Shown: positions 22,494-34,045, counted from the first letter of the stretch. The stretch: DNA of 64,000 bases from Neoceratodus forsteri (GCA_016271365.2 CM057453.1:499819001-499883000), one strand, 5' to 3'. The notes: generated by a model from the sequence alone, not told the origin. Program-made: numbers and translations.

Positions 22494-24347
22494 CTATTGA
22501 GAACTGTGAACTGCTACTTGATGGAATAAATGAGCAGTTAGCACAGAAATTTGTCGTGCTGGATTTTTTTTGTGGAGTGGGAGTAGCGTTTCCACCTGTT
22601 TTTGAAAACATATATTATACGTGGCAGGGCTGGCGGTCCTGATACCAGGCACACCCCGTCCGTTCCCTGAGCGCAGCAATGTTTCTAACTCGTTTGAACT
22701 GTCCCCTACTGGAAGTGGGGAGGGTCAACCCTGGCAGCTTTGCATGTTCACTGGGATGGGGACTGGGGCCAGCATGACTGCTGCCCCTTCTGCCCCTGCC
22801 TCTGAAGTACCCTCTCTGCGGCTGGTAGGCTGGGAGAGCCTGAGTCTGGAAAAAAGGTCTATAGTGGATTCTACCTCTACCTCTTCTACTCTGGTACTTC
22901 TGAGGTGTTGCTGCTTTTTTCTTAGCAGCAGCACTCTTGTAAGCCACCTTGTATTCATTCATCTTTTTCATATAGGCCTCTGTCTGTTCACCAAAGAGAG
23001 ATGTGAGCTCACAAGGGAAATCCAGGGCCTTCGCCTTGGTGTCCTGGGATAGATTAATGGCCCTGAGTCAAGCAAACCTTCACAGGGACACTGAAGTTGC
23101 CATAAGTCTGGCTGCAATGTCACTGGCATCCACTGCCATTTTAAATTGGTATTTCGAGGCTTCTACGCCCCTGTTTTTGCAGCCTCAGATAGGTCAGATG
23201 CCATGGGAGCAGGGCAAGCCTTCGCAATCTGCAAAACCATGTTCCAGAGACTTTTCTGGTATATGGAAACATAAGCCATGTAAGTGGCTTGCCTAATGGC
23301 CAAAGAAGAACCCAAATAAGATTTCTTGGCCATAGAGTCCATCTTCCTAGAATCTTTATTTGGGGGATGTGATGCTAGAGGAATGCCTGCTTTATCACAT
23401 GCAGCAGCCTGCACCACCTCTTTATGACTGGGATGCCCAAAGAGGAATTCAGCTCCTGCCTTAGAAACCCAGTATTTTCTATCCATCTTCTTGTCCACTG
23501 GGGGACCAGAAGTGGTGGTTTGGAAAATCCTAGTAGCCTGTCTCTTCAGAGACTTATGGATGGGTAATAACAACCTCTTAGTTGTTGGTTCATCCATCAT
23601 TTCCATGTAATCTGGTTCCTACATCTCCTCCACAGATTCCTGGGTGGAGAGGTCCAGAGTTTGTGCCACTTGCTTCATGAAAGCAGAATGTTAAGTAAAA
23701 TCCTCAGGTCCCTTATCCGGGGAATCAGAGCGCTGAGGATCAGGGGAAACATCCGGTTCAGGGGGCTCCCCAAAGTCCTCATCATAAACCTCTTCATCAT
23801 CATCATCGCCATAAACATTACTGTAGTGTTCAAGAGAATCGGGGACCGAAGAGGAACCCGAAGTTTGAACCGATGGATGATGTGAACTAAGTCGTGGAAT
23901 CGAACCGTTACCAGTTTGCAGTGACTGAATTATTCTGATAGCATTAGCAATTGCTTCAGCAGTAGGAACTGTTGGGTTTGTCGGTTGTGGTTCCTTCTCC
24001 GAATGCTTTTCCTTCTTTTTCGCAGCGGCTGCCAGTTCAGTGGCAGTTTCCGTGGTTCACTTCCTTACAAGGGAACCTTTGCCATTGTCAGAGGGCTGTT
24101 TGTCTGGTTCCTTAGGTTTTTCTTTTGAATGAGAAGGAGTCAGCTTATCCGAGGCCAGGTCAGCAGCTTTATCGGACATTTTTTCCCTCAGTCAGTTCAA
24201 TCACCTATCAAGCGTCGACTAAGGAAACATTTTACAGATCTCACAGTCTGCGTTCAGATGGTCAAACCCTAGGTAGAAAACACAAACTAAGTGTGGATCA
24301 GCTTTTGCGAACGGTTCATCACACTCTGTACAATGCTGAAAACCCAT
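22494..24347 (-). pseudogene. DIRS-B gag-like gene
   Basis: The first ATG of the family pattern is at about 24347 (MGFQHCTECDEPF), leading a zinc-finger-like array (HCTECDEPFAKADPHLVC, then HLNADCEIC). Three stops follow before the frame resumes at the ATG at 24179 (MSDKAADLASDK). The middle is Glu/Asp/Pro-rich. The C-terminal part has ATRIFQTTTSGPPVDKKMDR, YWVSKAGAEFLFGHP and a Gly/Arg-rich tail (YQSRRGRGRIHY, GYFRGRGRRGSSHA), suggesting nucleic-acid binding. It is split over several frames. Confidence 0.78.
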
Positions 24348-24779
24348 AGGGCTGGTTCTTTTCTTGCCAGTCTGTGAGATATTCCAACCCCCCCCCCCAA
24401 AAAAAAATGGGCTCCTCTGAGCCAAACACACTATTAAATAAAAGTTCAATGGTTTTCTTTTTTTTTTTGTTTTGTGGTCAGTTCAGCGACCAAAGCGAAA
24501 CCGAGTTACCCAGTTAAATAACACAGAGTAAATGTAAATAAGAACCGGATACCAGAGAAGTAAATTTCTAAGAAGTTTTACCTCAAAATGTAAACAAAGG
24601 CTTGGTTTCTTCCCGGCTGCAAGGAACTGAAAAACTTACTGGAACAACACCAGATCTATACTATTCTACCTGTAATACCAAGGACAGTGCTTTAAAAACG
24701 AAAAGAAATAATCGAAGAAAATAAAATCTTCAAGAAAGATGAAGGAGAGCTCTCCGAGGCATCTTACTTAAGCAAGCAG

Positions 24780-24956
24780 AGTAAAGAATCTGACGGTTGC
24801 AGGATGTATTTCAGGGACAGTGATTTGCAAACCAAGCTTGAACCTAGCATTCCATCATTTGCAAAAGTTCTATTAACCATTTTGGCTCTGGGGCAGTCCT
24901 ATGGTGAGACTGTAATGCATATGTCAGAATACAGTAAGATTTCCTAGGGTTAGAAA
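24780..24956. repeat. DIRS-B right inverted terminal repeat
   Basis: Reverse-complement partner of 14018-14220. It ends TAGGGTTAGAAA at 24956, and the next base begins DIRS-C. Confidence 0.85.
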
Positions 24957-25180
24957 GTACAGTTATGTAAGAACTTACCGTAACAGTAGATCTTTGAGAG
25001 AAGCTCTTGCAGCAGGTTACTACAATTAGGACTATGCCACAGGCACTAAAACCCATCAGAAACCTTTAGCTAGCAGTCTACAGCGGAGACTGCTCCCGAC
25101 ACCGGCTCTGCCCCGATGTTGGCCAATTGTGTATCAGGGGGCGGTCCCCAGCCCCACCTCAGTTCACCCACCGGAGACCC
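24957..25180. repeat. DIRS-C left inverted terminal repeat
   Basis: It matches the reverse complement of 30885-31062 (shared AGCTCTTGCAGCAGG region, TATGCCACAGGCAC, AACCTTTAGCTAGCAGTCT). The outermost ~40 bases (GTACAGTTATGTAAGAACTT...) are unique to the left end, as in all DIRS copies here. Confidence 0.85.
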
Positions 25181-25270
25181 GTTGGTAAGGCCAGCAGGCG
25201 GACCGAGCAGAAGCTTGCCATAAGTCAAGATGCAAACAGCTCACCAGGGAGAAGGACGGCAGGAAAGTAG

Positions 25271-25390
25271 CGCCTGCTGCAAGCGCTCCTCTTGAAGATC
25301 TACTGTTACGGTACATTCTTACATAACTGTACTATCTTATTTCAAGTGGGAGTGTTTGCAGCAGGCTATCACATTTAGGACTGAATCCCA
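25271..25390. repeat. DIRS-C internal complementary region
   Basis: The first part is the inverted left end (GATCTACTGTTACGGTA, then CATAACTGTAC). It is followed directly by the inverted right end (TATCTTATTTCAAGTGGGAG). The junction reads ACTGTAC|TATCTTA, corresponding to a circle junction AAGATAGTACAG. Confidence 0.85.
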
Positions 25391-25461
25391 AGCAGTTCTG
25401 TGAAAAAAGGAACAGGTAACTGGGAGGCGGCTATAAGCAACAGTGCTAGAAAAGGGCACGT

Positions 25462-26390
25462 TTAAGAGAGGAGGCCCTGAAGGACTGCCAGGCCAATGCC
25501 TGCCCTTCGCCTAGAAGCAATGTCCAGGCTATAGTGCACTGAACTCCAGGTAGCCGCTGCATAGATGTCTCCAATGGATACATTTTGCAAGGATGCAAAG
25601 GAAGTAGCCACTCCCTTGGTAGAATGACCCCTAACCGAGCCTGGTAGGGGCTTGCTGTACATGTTGTAAAAAAAAAAACAATACAATTAACAAGCCACTT
25701 TGATAGTGTTTGCTTAGATACTGGAGCACCCTATCAGCAAGGCGCAAAGGCCATGAACAGCTGCTCTGTCTTACGGTGTGAAGCAGTGCATTTTAAATAG
25801 TACCTTAGCGCCCTGTGGAAATCCAAGGTATGCAGAAGCGCTTCCCCTCTGTTCGAATGATCCGGGTAGCATACTGGAAGGTTGATGTCCTGATTCAACG
25901 TAAGTTCGGACACCACTTTAGGTAAAAACTTAGGAGTGGTTTGCAAGGACACCCTGTCCCTGTGAAAAATCAAATAAGGCAAAATAACACTTTCCAGGAA
26001 AGGAAGCAAAGCTCATATTCCGCGGCAGGCTCGAACGGGGGTAGGGTAAGCTTCTTCATCATAAAGAGGAGATCCCGAGGGGTACTGGATCTCTAATGGG
26101 AGGCTTAATGAGTAGAATGCCCTGCAAAAAGGTATGGGACATGTCCAGCTGGGCTAGTGTTTTCCCTTCCATAGGTACGTGGTAAGCAGAGATTGCTGAA
26201 AGATGTACCTTTATGGAGGAGTAGCTCAAGCCTTGATTTAATAAGGAGAGGAGAGAGGGTCTAAGTGACAGGGTGAAGCCCATAGACAAAATCTTCTCCA
26301 CTTCATGGCACAAGTGGACCTAGTTAAGGGCTCCCTTCCTGCTACAAGAATGTCCGCCACCTCCTGGAAGACCCCAAACCTGGATTTGAC
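25462..26390 (-). pseudogene. DIRS-C tyrosine recombinase
   Basis: Pieces in order are SSIKVHLSAISAYH (26313-26059), the linker LPKVVSELTLNQDINLPVCY (26009-25734) and the C-terminus GSVRGHSTKGVATS, then WSSVHYSLDIASRR, ending at 25462. The box II motif reads His-x-x-Lys instead of His-x-x-Arg, and residues expected between WSSVH and HYSLD (TFTK in DIRS-E) are deleted. Frame changes separate the pieces. Confidence 0.82.
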
Positions 26391-26479
26391 TAAGTCTGCA
26401 GGATCCAAGCTGAAGATGCAGGGACTTCAGGTCCAGATGGACCAACGTTCCCTGATCCTGAGACAGCAAGTGCGAGTTC

Positions 26480-28060
26480 AGCGGCAGCTATACTGGAGGT
26501 TCTACTGCCAGCTGCTGAAGTAGTGGGAACCAAATCTGCCGAGGCCAGAACGGAGCAAAGAGGATCGTCTCTGCTCTCTTGGCCTGTTGTAGCTTCAGAA
26601 GAACCCTCTGAAGAATGGGAAAGGGAGGGAAGGTGTACAGAAACCTCCCTGTATAACAGAGGGACAAAAAGTCAGGCCAGAAAATACCAGGCATGGGTTC
26701 TCGTGAGCAGAAACTGTGCAGTTTGGCATTGAGTGGAGACGCAAAGAGGTCCAATTCTGGACGGCCCCACCTGTCGAATAGCTGATCTGCTACTGACTGG
26801 AGGAGCTCCCACTCATCAGCCACGGACCGAGATTGGCTTAGGCTGTCGGCCAAGATGTTTTGGATGCCTGGAACATGAACAGCAGTGAGGTACAGGTGGT
26901 GTTACAGTGCCCAATACCAGACCCTCATTGCTTCCGGCATACGGGTTAGGAATGTGTGCCCCCTTGCTTGTTGGCGTAAACACTACCAACGTGTTGTCCG
27001 TCTGGATGAGAAGAGGGCCTAGCGAAAGGTCCATCTGAAATGCTCACAAGGCATTCAGGACTGCTGATATCTTGAGGATAATGAAATGGAGGAGTTGCTC
27101 ATCTGGAGACCATGTCCCCTGGGTCTGTCTGTCTCCCAGATGAGCGCCCCAACTGAGATAGCATGCATCTGTTGTTAGAATCCATCTCGGGGGCTCCTGT
27201 TGAAAGTGGACCCCTCATTCCAGGTTGTAGGGGTCCAACCACCAGGAAAGAGTCCTTCGGACTGGGTCGGAGACCCTGACCAGCTGGTCCAGGTCATCTG
27301 ACCTTTGATCCCACTGCACCCTGAGCATCCACTGTGGGACTCTCATGTGGAGGCGAGCCAAAGGAACTGTGGGGATGGCCGACGCCATATCCCCCAGAAG
27401 TCTGAGGAAGGTCCCGGCTGGGACCTGTGGAGCCATGGATGCCATAGGGGCTACACCCCTCAGACGATCCCTCCTTTCCTGCTGGAGGAATGCCATCCCC
27501 TGAACTGTGCTGAGGACTGCTCCGATAAATAGGAGTCGCTAGCTGGGCTCTGGGGAAGGCTTTGGAAGATTCAGGGTGATCCTCAGCTCTCGGAAGAGTG
27601 TAAAGTGTCTCCAAGAGCGCCAAGCAGCTGATCCCTGGAACGTGCTGCCGGGAGCCAGTCATTTATGTAAGGGAAGACGTAATGGCCCTGGTGTCTGAGA
27701 GCTGCAGCCACCACCACTAGGCATTTGGAGAAGACTCGAGGAGAGGCCGAACGGCAAGGCTCGGAACTGATAATGTCTACCCTGCAAGTGGAACTTCAGC
27801 AACTTCCGATGGGGGGGGGGAGAAGACCCTTATGTGCATGTAGGCGTCCTGTATATCCAGGGAGCACAGCCAGTCCCCTTGGTGCAAGAGGGGAATGAGG
27901 TCTGGCAGAGTGACCATCCTGAACTGTTTGTACTCTATAAAGAGATTTAAGGAACTGAGCTCCAGGACGGGCTGAAGGTCCTCGGTCTTTTTTGGTACCA
28001 CGAAAAAATAAGAATAGTAGCCCCGTCCCTGTTGACCTGGGGGGGGACCGGCTTTATTGA
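26480..28060 (-). pseudogene. DIRS-C reverse transcriptase-RNase H
   Basis: The RT starts with MVPKKTEDLQPVLELSSLNL (28001) and LCSLDIQDAYMHIRV. A poly-C-like insertion (27812-27821) disturbs the frame. The catalytic box reads YIND (27658-27669), so the first catalytic Asp is replaced by Asn. RNase H reads LLIQTDNTLV and LGRQPKPI in mixed frames, then MADSLSQSRSVADEWELLQS with RWGRPELDLFASPLNAKL and FLYTFPPFPIL. It is inactive. Confidence 0.82.
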
Positions 28061-30787
28061 CAGTTTCTGCAAAAGGGCTTTAATCTCTCCTTCTATCAGA
28101 GGAATGTGCGAAGGAGGATAATGAGAGGACCCTGGTGTTTTTTCCGGAGGGATCTGGATGACCTCGAGAGTACATCCTCTCCTTATCAGGTCTAGCACTC
28201 AGAGCTCTGTAGTGACGCTGCTCCATCCCTCTAGGTAGAGGGAGAAGTGACCCCCCCCCCCACTGCTTCCCCCGTCGCCTCTGCCAGAGGAGGGGGGCAG
28301 GTAGCGAGTCACTGGGTAGATCCGGGAACTGGCAGAAGGCTGGGAGGACTTGGGGCCTCTAGAGGTGGAGCTCTCAGAAGTTTGGGTTGGTGCCTTTCTC
28401 TTAAAGCCACCTCTCTGTAGAAAATGGCTACAGGTATTTTGTCCTGAGGGCTTGCGAAAAGGCCATCTGTGGAAAGGTTTCAGGTCCCCCTTATACAACT
28501 TTCAGATGGACCAGATGGACTTCCTGGAATCTTGGAGATGAAAGATGAGTTTCTCCGTCTCCTCCTGAAAAAGGACATAACCCTGGAAGGGAAGCTCCAG
28601 GATCCTAGACTGCAGATCCTGGGAGTATGCTGAGACTCTAAGCCAAGCGTAGCGCCTAAGGCAAATGCCAGAAGCCACTGTCCTTGAGGCCATGTCTGCA
28701 GTGTCGTACGAGGCCCTCAGGACATGAGTGCCTACGTCCAAGCCTGACTTTAGGATGTCCAGATGTTCGATCTTTTGTGCTGAGTCTGGCAAGGCCTGAG
28801 CCACTACTAATCCCTTCTCCTGCATGGCTTTCTGGTACTGAACCATATGCATGAGGAAGTTCAAGGACTGAATGGAGCAGGTGGAGGCAGAATAGACCTT
28901 CTTGCCCATCTGATCCTAAAATCTGGACTTAACATTGGGAGGCTGTGAACTGAGGTGTTTAGACTTCTTTGATTTATCATGAGCAGCCGTAATTACCATA
29001 GAGTCCGCCTGAGGGTGTTACGCCAAGAAAGGTTCCTCCCTCGGGGCTTGATACAGCCTATCTGATTTTTTGCAGACTGCTGGAGTGATGGAGGGATGCT
29101 TCCAAGTGATCCGAGTAAGATCCTGGAAAGTATCCACAAGAGGAGGAACGACCAAAGGCTTTGGCTCCTTCTGCCTCAGGTACTTTGCCAACCTCCGGCG
29201 CTCCGGATCCAGGACCTCCTTCTCCCATCCGTTGGAGGACTGAATATGCCTCATGACATCTACAAAGGTTGGATCATCAGGAGGAGATCTGAGAGTGTTC
29301 TTTTCATCCGGGAACGCAGGCCTTACTCTTGAGAGAGAACGGTCGGACCAGAAGAACTGGGATGCAAATCATGGCCTTCAGAAAAGGAGGAGGCTGATCT
29401 AGAACAAGATAAGAATCTGCTCCTCTCAAAAGAACACCGCCGACTGGTAGACCGATGACGGATGGTAGAGTGCCACCGATAGCTTTCTGACCGGCGTCAG
29501 CTGTCTGACGTCCTTCTACTACGAGAGCGATGGTGGATGATACTAAGAGAACTGGAGCGACGTTGGTGCCGACGTTCCTTGTATAAAATCTGACCATGGG
29601 TATCGGCTGGAGTACCTGATCATGACATAGATTTGGGTTTAGGTGAGGGCCCTTTAGGCATGTGAGAGGAAGACTTTTGATCCTGGCCTTTGTCCTTCTC
29701 TTCCTCCAGGGTTGGAATTGGATCTGGCTGCGGTGGGAGCACATCTTTTTTGACCTGGCCCCACCAGAACTGGAAGAGCTCTGTTAGCTCCTCCTTTGAA
29801 AACTGTGAAGCTGCAGACCCTGCCAGGTGGCGAGGTTTGTCTGGCGTTGGTGGAGCTGTAGGCAAGGAGGGAAGGGCCAGTAGGTCCCTGGGAGAGGGAG
29901 TGGATCCTTCTTCCTGGTCCTCAGGCATTGAGGCCCTGTGGACCGATGAACATTCGGAGTCTGAGGATGCATTGGCCAATGTTCACTCTTTCTCCTGCAC
30001 CATCGTTGATGGTTTGGAGCTGTCCAGCTTGGAAACCATCGCTGGTTTGGATTTCAGGGGTAAGCCGTCGAGGGGCAGTGAGCCGAAGCTGGCTTGGAAC
30101 CCGACTCCCATTCCCTGTGCTCGGAGGTCTTGCCTGGAGCACCAGGAAAGACCAAAGTCAGGACCGTGGGTGACGGGACCAAAATCCCCATGGAAGAAGA
30201 GGCTGAGGTCCCGTCTCCCGAGGTGGAGGGTGGCTGCAAGGGTGCTGCCTTCATTTCGGGGTAGAAGAGTACAGTGTGGTGACCGGACCCTGTTTACCAC
30301 TGCCCAATGTTGGTGGTTTGGCGGGAGTGGAAGAGTCTTGCCGCCCTGAAGAGTGTTGTGAGTGGCAGGAAGAATGGTCCGAACCTCCCGAGTTGGACCC
30401 AGAGAACATCTTCTTTCTGTGTGGTGACCGGGAGCGTGAATGCCCCTTAGACCGGCCCCGGTCCTTTTCGAGAGACTTGCATTGGTCAGGGTCCAGTTTC
30501 TTCTCCTTACGTTTTGTGGACCAGGATGAAGAGGAAGATTTTTCCGCCAGTGAGCTTTGCATCACAGCCATCTGCTACTCCGAAATAAGTGCTTTAAGAG
30601 CCTTGAGGCAGCGAATCCTAGTCCTGCCTGTAAAGACACTGCAGATTGAGCAGGCCTTGGTGTTGTGGGCGGGCCCTAGGCAAAAGACACAGGCCTCGTG
30701 TTTGTCCTTCGCTGGTATCTGGCGGCCACAGGTGCACTTCGTCCTCTTCTTTTCAGCTGAGGAGACCAAAGATGGTAAGGTCAACAT
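28061..30787 (-). pseudogene. DIRS-C gag-like gene
   Basis: The N-terminus (30787-30575) reads MLTLPSLVSSAEKKRTKCTC with a zinc-binding pattern CTCGRQIPAKDKHEACVFC and CSIC. Basic Ser/Arg-rich and Pro-rich stretches follow (DRGRSKGHSRSRSPHRKKMF, 30571 downward). The C-terminal conserved part is at 28909-28502 (MGKKVYSASTCSIQSLNFLM) and 29254-29018 (SITPAVCKKSDRLYQAPREE). Multiple frames are needed to read it. Confidence 0.75.
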
Positions 30788-30884
30788 GCAGTGAGGAACA
30801 AATAAGCGACAAGCGGACTTGTCGACAAAAAAAATAAAGTTCTAAAGGCAACTGAAGAGTGGATGTAAATGGGTCTGCGGTGGG

Positions 30885-31062
30885 AAAAGAACTGAGGTGG
30901 GGCTGGGGATCACCCCCTAATATACCACTGGCTGACAATGGGGGTGGTCCCCACTGCAGACTGCTAGCTAAAGGTTTCCAATATGTCCTTGTGCCTGTGG
31001 CATACTCCTAATTGTAATAGCCTGCTGCAAGAGCTCCCACTCGAAGTAAGATCTCATATTAC
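30885..31062. repeat. DIRS-C right inverted terminal repeat
   Basis: Reverse-complement partner of 24957-25180, ending CTCGAAGTAAGAT at about 31062. A TATA-like TAATATACC lies near 30919, but the CRE and E-box of DIRS-E are not preserved. Confidence 0.8.
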
Positions 31063-31551
31063 TGTACTTAACATAAGAAATACCAAAAAGTTATAGACAT
31101 GCAGAATCTGTGTCTGTTTCCTACCCAGAAAGTGTTACCAGAGACACTGTATCCATGCTAATATTGATAAACATAATCATCACTTTCTGACAGCATGGGT
31201 TCACAATACCCCCATATCTAAGGAAGTATAGTGAGGTTGTGATTTTTCATTATACTCAACTCAGTCCTATGTGGCGGTATGTATATTGAACAAGCAACTG
31301 AAAAATTGTGTAAATTACCATAATTCCTCTAATGTCTTGTTTTTCTTCAGTGGTTCATATAATTCCATTAGTTCTGGATCCTCCATACTTGTCCATCCGA
31401 GTCTGTGTGAATGATGGCAAATGAGAGTGCTTTAATGAGACTAATAATAAGGGGCCCTATTAGGTAGTTTAAAAAGAAGTCAGTCTGTGTTACCAAATCT
31501 AATTGTAATACTGTATTATATTAGAACAAAATAGAGCAGAAGGACTCCTAC
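31063..31551. other. AT-rich DNA flanking a candidate exon, no repeat recognised
   Basis: No repeat family or coding frame is recognisable. It is the downstream flank (intron if the exon call is right) of the minus-strand exon at 31552-31638. Confidence 0.5.
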
Positions 31552-31638
31552 CCTAGGAACTGCAGCTTACATTCTGCTGACTTCAGCACATCGCCCAGAA
31601 CCCTGACTGCTTCCACATCCAAATTGTTCTCGCCAATC
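31552..31638 (-). CDS. Candidate host exon: one leucine-rich repeat of NLR/ribonuclease-inhibitor type
   Basis: On the minus strand, an acceptor with a pyrimidine-rich lead (CTGTGTTTGTTTCTGTAG) precedes 87 bases without a stop, followed by a donor GG|GTAGGA. The exon starts with one base completing a codon and ends with two, so it is symmetric. The 28 full codons give IGENNLDVEAVRVLGDVL followed by KSAECKLQFL. This fits the LRR pattern (L.L..N.L...G...L...L....C.L..L) of NLRP/NLRC proteins and ribonuclease inhibitor. Such proteins use LRRs for ligand sensing or autoinhibition in the cytoplasm. No other exon of the gene is seen here. The gene cannot be named from one repeat, and a pseudogene is possible. 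Confidence 0.6.
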
Positions 31639-32038
31639 CTACAGAAACAAACACAGCAGTCATTGTAAGACATATTATCAAACAACAATTTATAAACTCT
31701 TTTAAGTGATTTTGGGTAAAAGGGAAGTGTATACTTTATAATTGATTTTGAGGGATAACTTGAAGGAGTGTGTTTAGCAGTGCTTAGCTGTGTGGTAATT
31801 CTTATTGTTTTTAAAGGTATACACTATTTTGATCTGGGAACTGTAATGGTAATGTTGATAAGTAGGGATCAGTATGTCACAGTGCTACAGCTGTGAAATT
31901 TCTATGATAATGTGATTATTAACTACACTAGAAATATTAGGCATTATCTTCGACAGTCAGGCAGTACGACACAGACATACTGTAGTAGAATAAGTGTTTT
32001 CTTTGAAGTCTGGGTACTGTTTAGACTGGTTAATATGC
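31639..32038. other. AT-rich DNA upstream of the candidate exon
   Basis: I recognise no repeat or gene. It contains the polypyrimidine tract for the exon (31639-31660) and, at 32025-32038, the left copy of the target duplication of the adjacent SINE. Confidence 0.5.
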
Positions 32039-32636
32039 CCGCCCGATGGTGCTGAGAGCTGAGGTGCTGGACGCCACACCTCATGCTTGTGACCTGGGTT
32101 CCGGAACGAGCTTGGGTCATCGGGGGTCAGCAGGGGAGGAGGAGGATTGAGCGTCCATAGGACTGCTCTCCTCCGGGGAGGGGGTATGCTGCGCTGGTGC
32201 CTGTTGGCTTCTAGCATGACCTGGCTGGGGGTGATGCAGTGCACAGGCAGTCTGTGGGGGATGTCCTGGGGCCGACGCCGGGAAGGAGTGCGTGTGGTGG
32301 TGCGTGCCCTCCTGTCCACTGGCGTCATTGCACATCACACATGTCAAGGGGGATCCAGAATAGGGAAAACGGCACCAGTCGTGGTGGCATGATGGCCATC
32401 TCCGTGGGGAACTGCTTGACACTGAGGGTACACGGCAGTACTGGATCCGGTCCTGGTGGCAGAGCGTAGGTGGGCTCTCCACCTCCCCACCGCAGGGGTA
32501 AAGCTGGGGGTCCCAAATGTGAGCTGAGAATTCCTCGGGATGGCGGCTGGAGACCTATGAGGATACCAGGACGTGCAGAGAGGTAAGGCAGACTGGTTGC
32601 CAGGGGAGAAAAAGTACTAACAAGAACAAAACATAA
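32039..32636 (+). mobile_element. tRNA-derived SINE, copy 2, with target duplication
   Basis: ACTGGTTAATATGC (32025-32038) recurs as ACTGGCTAATATGC (32637-32650), a 14-base duplication with one mismatch. The body shares GGGTTCCGGAACGAGC, TTGGGTCATCGG, GATTGAGCGTCC and ACTGGCGTCATTGCAC with copy 1. The A-box of the head is degraded. The 3' end is A-rich (32609-32636). Confidence 0.78.
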
Positions 32637-32756
32637 ACTGGCTAATATGCATTTTGAGCAGAGATATAGAGATGAGGAGAAATGGGGGTTGGGGGGTCAG
32701 ATAGGGGAATTGGTTGCCCAGGTAGATGGAGGGGTGAATGATAGGGGTCACGGGAG

Positions 32757-34045
32757 GTGAGAGCCGGATCAAGGAGAATAGTGGGGTGTAATGGATGTGG
32801 TGCTGCAGTTCACATGGAGATGCTCTGGAGAATGGGGTTTTGCCAAATATGTAACAGAGTGTCACAATTACAGGCAGAAGTTATCAGACTGAGGAGAGAG
32901 ATGGAAAGTTGGTACTTGGGGAGTATGGGCAGCAGAGGCAGCTGGGGGACTTGCAGTAGGTCAAGAGATGAGCATCCAGTAAATTGGGGTTATAAGGGGT
33001 CAACTTTTGGGGCAGGGAACGACCCAAGTTATTTGAGAAATAAAGGGGGATGGCAGGTTGAGGAGAGGGCAAGGAGGAGGAGCATGGAGAGGGAGGAAGC
33101 AAGAAAGGAGAACAGGACAGAAGAGGAAAAGAAAGGGAAGAGCAACGCGACAATGGGTAGCTCATATCTCAGTGGAGGTGGGTTTAACCTGAGAAATATT
33201 GTAGGTATATAACCTTAAGGAAGTTGAGAGATTCAGGACAGCAAGAGGAGGAATGGGCCAATGAAGAGAGTAACTGGGATGGAAGGAGCTGGAAAGGAAC
33301 GGCAAGGGGGCATTGGGAATAAGGAACCCAGCAGAGGTTATGGAGGGGGGGGGTTCAAAGGGAATAACAGGGCAAGGGGATGCGGATAAGTGGGAGGGAA
33401 AGGCAATGAAAGGGAAGTCATCAAATGGGATGGATGGAGGTGCATATAAGGGAAGTGGACAGGGAGGGGCTATTGGGAAGAAAATCATGGAGAAAAGCAG
33501 GGCAGAAAAAGACTCGAAGCAACCAAGTAGAGTATCCCTAGAATACAAGGGGACTAAGGAAAGTAAAGTCCTTATTTCGAGAGTCTCCATAATTAAGGCT
33601 ATAAATTGGGGGATTGGTGGTGGGGGGGATGAAGCTATTATGGCTGAGTGCATGCCGGGTATGACAGAGCCCAAGACCTCACGCTTAATACACACCTTGG
33701 CCATGACAGGGTCACCCACATCGTGCTGCATCTGGGCACAAATGATCTAGCGAACAGCAGTGTGACAGAGATAAAGGTTAGATTCAGGGAGCTGGTTAGG
33801 GTCTGTCAGGTGGAAGGTAAAACTGTCTTGTTTTCTGAAGTCCTGCCAGTAGCAAAAGCCAGTATGGAATGGAAGGGGAAAATTAAGGAATTCAATTTGC
33901 GGCTGTGAAGGTGGAGTAAGGAAATGAGGTTCGGACTGGTGGAGAAATGTGGTAGGACATGGGATAACGAGAAACTTTATGCTCCTGACAGATTACATTT
34001 AAGCAAGGGGGGCACAAGGGTCCTGAAAAATAAATTAGCTATATA
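32757..34045 (+). pseudogene. CR1 ORF1: Cys-rich start and esterase-like domain
   Basis: The first open part (32757-33212) reads VGCNGCGAAVHMEMLWRMGF, then CQICNRVSQLQAEVIRLRRE: paired Cys followed by a short leucine-zipper-like helix, then a Glu/Arg/Lys-rich region. After frame changes, 33648-33908 gives VTHIVLHLGTNDLANSS, the Gly-x-Asn-Asp block of SGNH/GDSL esterases. APDRLHLSKGGTRVLKNKLA near 33985 carries the Asp-x-x-His block. Many CR1 ORF1 proteins carry this esterase domain. The Gly-Asp-Ser block is not recognisable, and the gene is broken. Confidence 0.75.

Larger units (their letters stand above)
14018..24956 (-). mobile_element. DIRS-B: DIRS1-type retrotransposon split by an L2 LINE
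   Basis: Both ends, the ICR and all genes are present on the minus strand. The upstream end is at 24956, then gag (24347-22494), RT (22460-21406), RNase H (16420-15566), recombinase (15565-14559), ICR (14423-14520) and left end at 14018. The gap 16421-21405 is an inserted L2. It belongs to a different DIRS family from A, C, E and F: its end sequence (GAATACAGTAAGATT) is distinct. Its right end abuts DIRS-C directly. Confidence 0.9.
24957..31062 (-). mobile_element. DIRS-C: complete but dead DIRS1-type retrotransposon
   Basis: The whole plan is present: left ITR (24957-25180), ICR (25271-25390), recombinase, RNase H-RT, gag and right ITR (30885-31062). It is the same family as DIRS-A, -E and -F (ends GTACAGTTA and CGAAGTAAGAT). 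All genes carry stops, frame changes and substituted catalytic residues. Its left end touches the DIRS-B right end without intervening bases. Confidence 0.9.

Noticed and set aside
24381..24478. C, A and T homopolymer runs as a regulatory element
   Set aside because: Simple-sequence tracts next to the DIRS-B gag start, with no conserved counterpart in other copies.
29690..30349. 219-codon plus-strand open frame
   Set aside because: It lies antisense to DIRS-C gag; the Ser/Arg-rich gag sequence produces long antisense frames. No motif of its own.
33643..34045. A cellular GDSL lipase gene
   Set aside because: The GTND and DRLHLS blocks belong to the esterase domain known from CR1 ORF1, and CR1 endonuclease follows directly.
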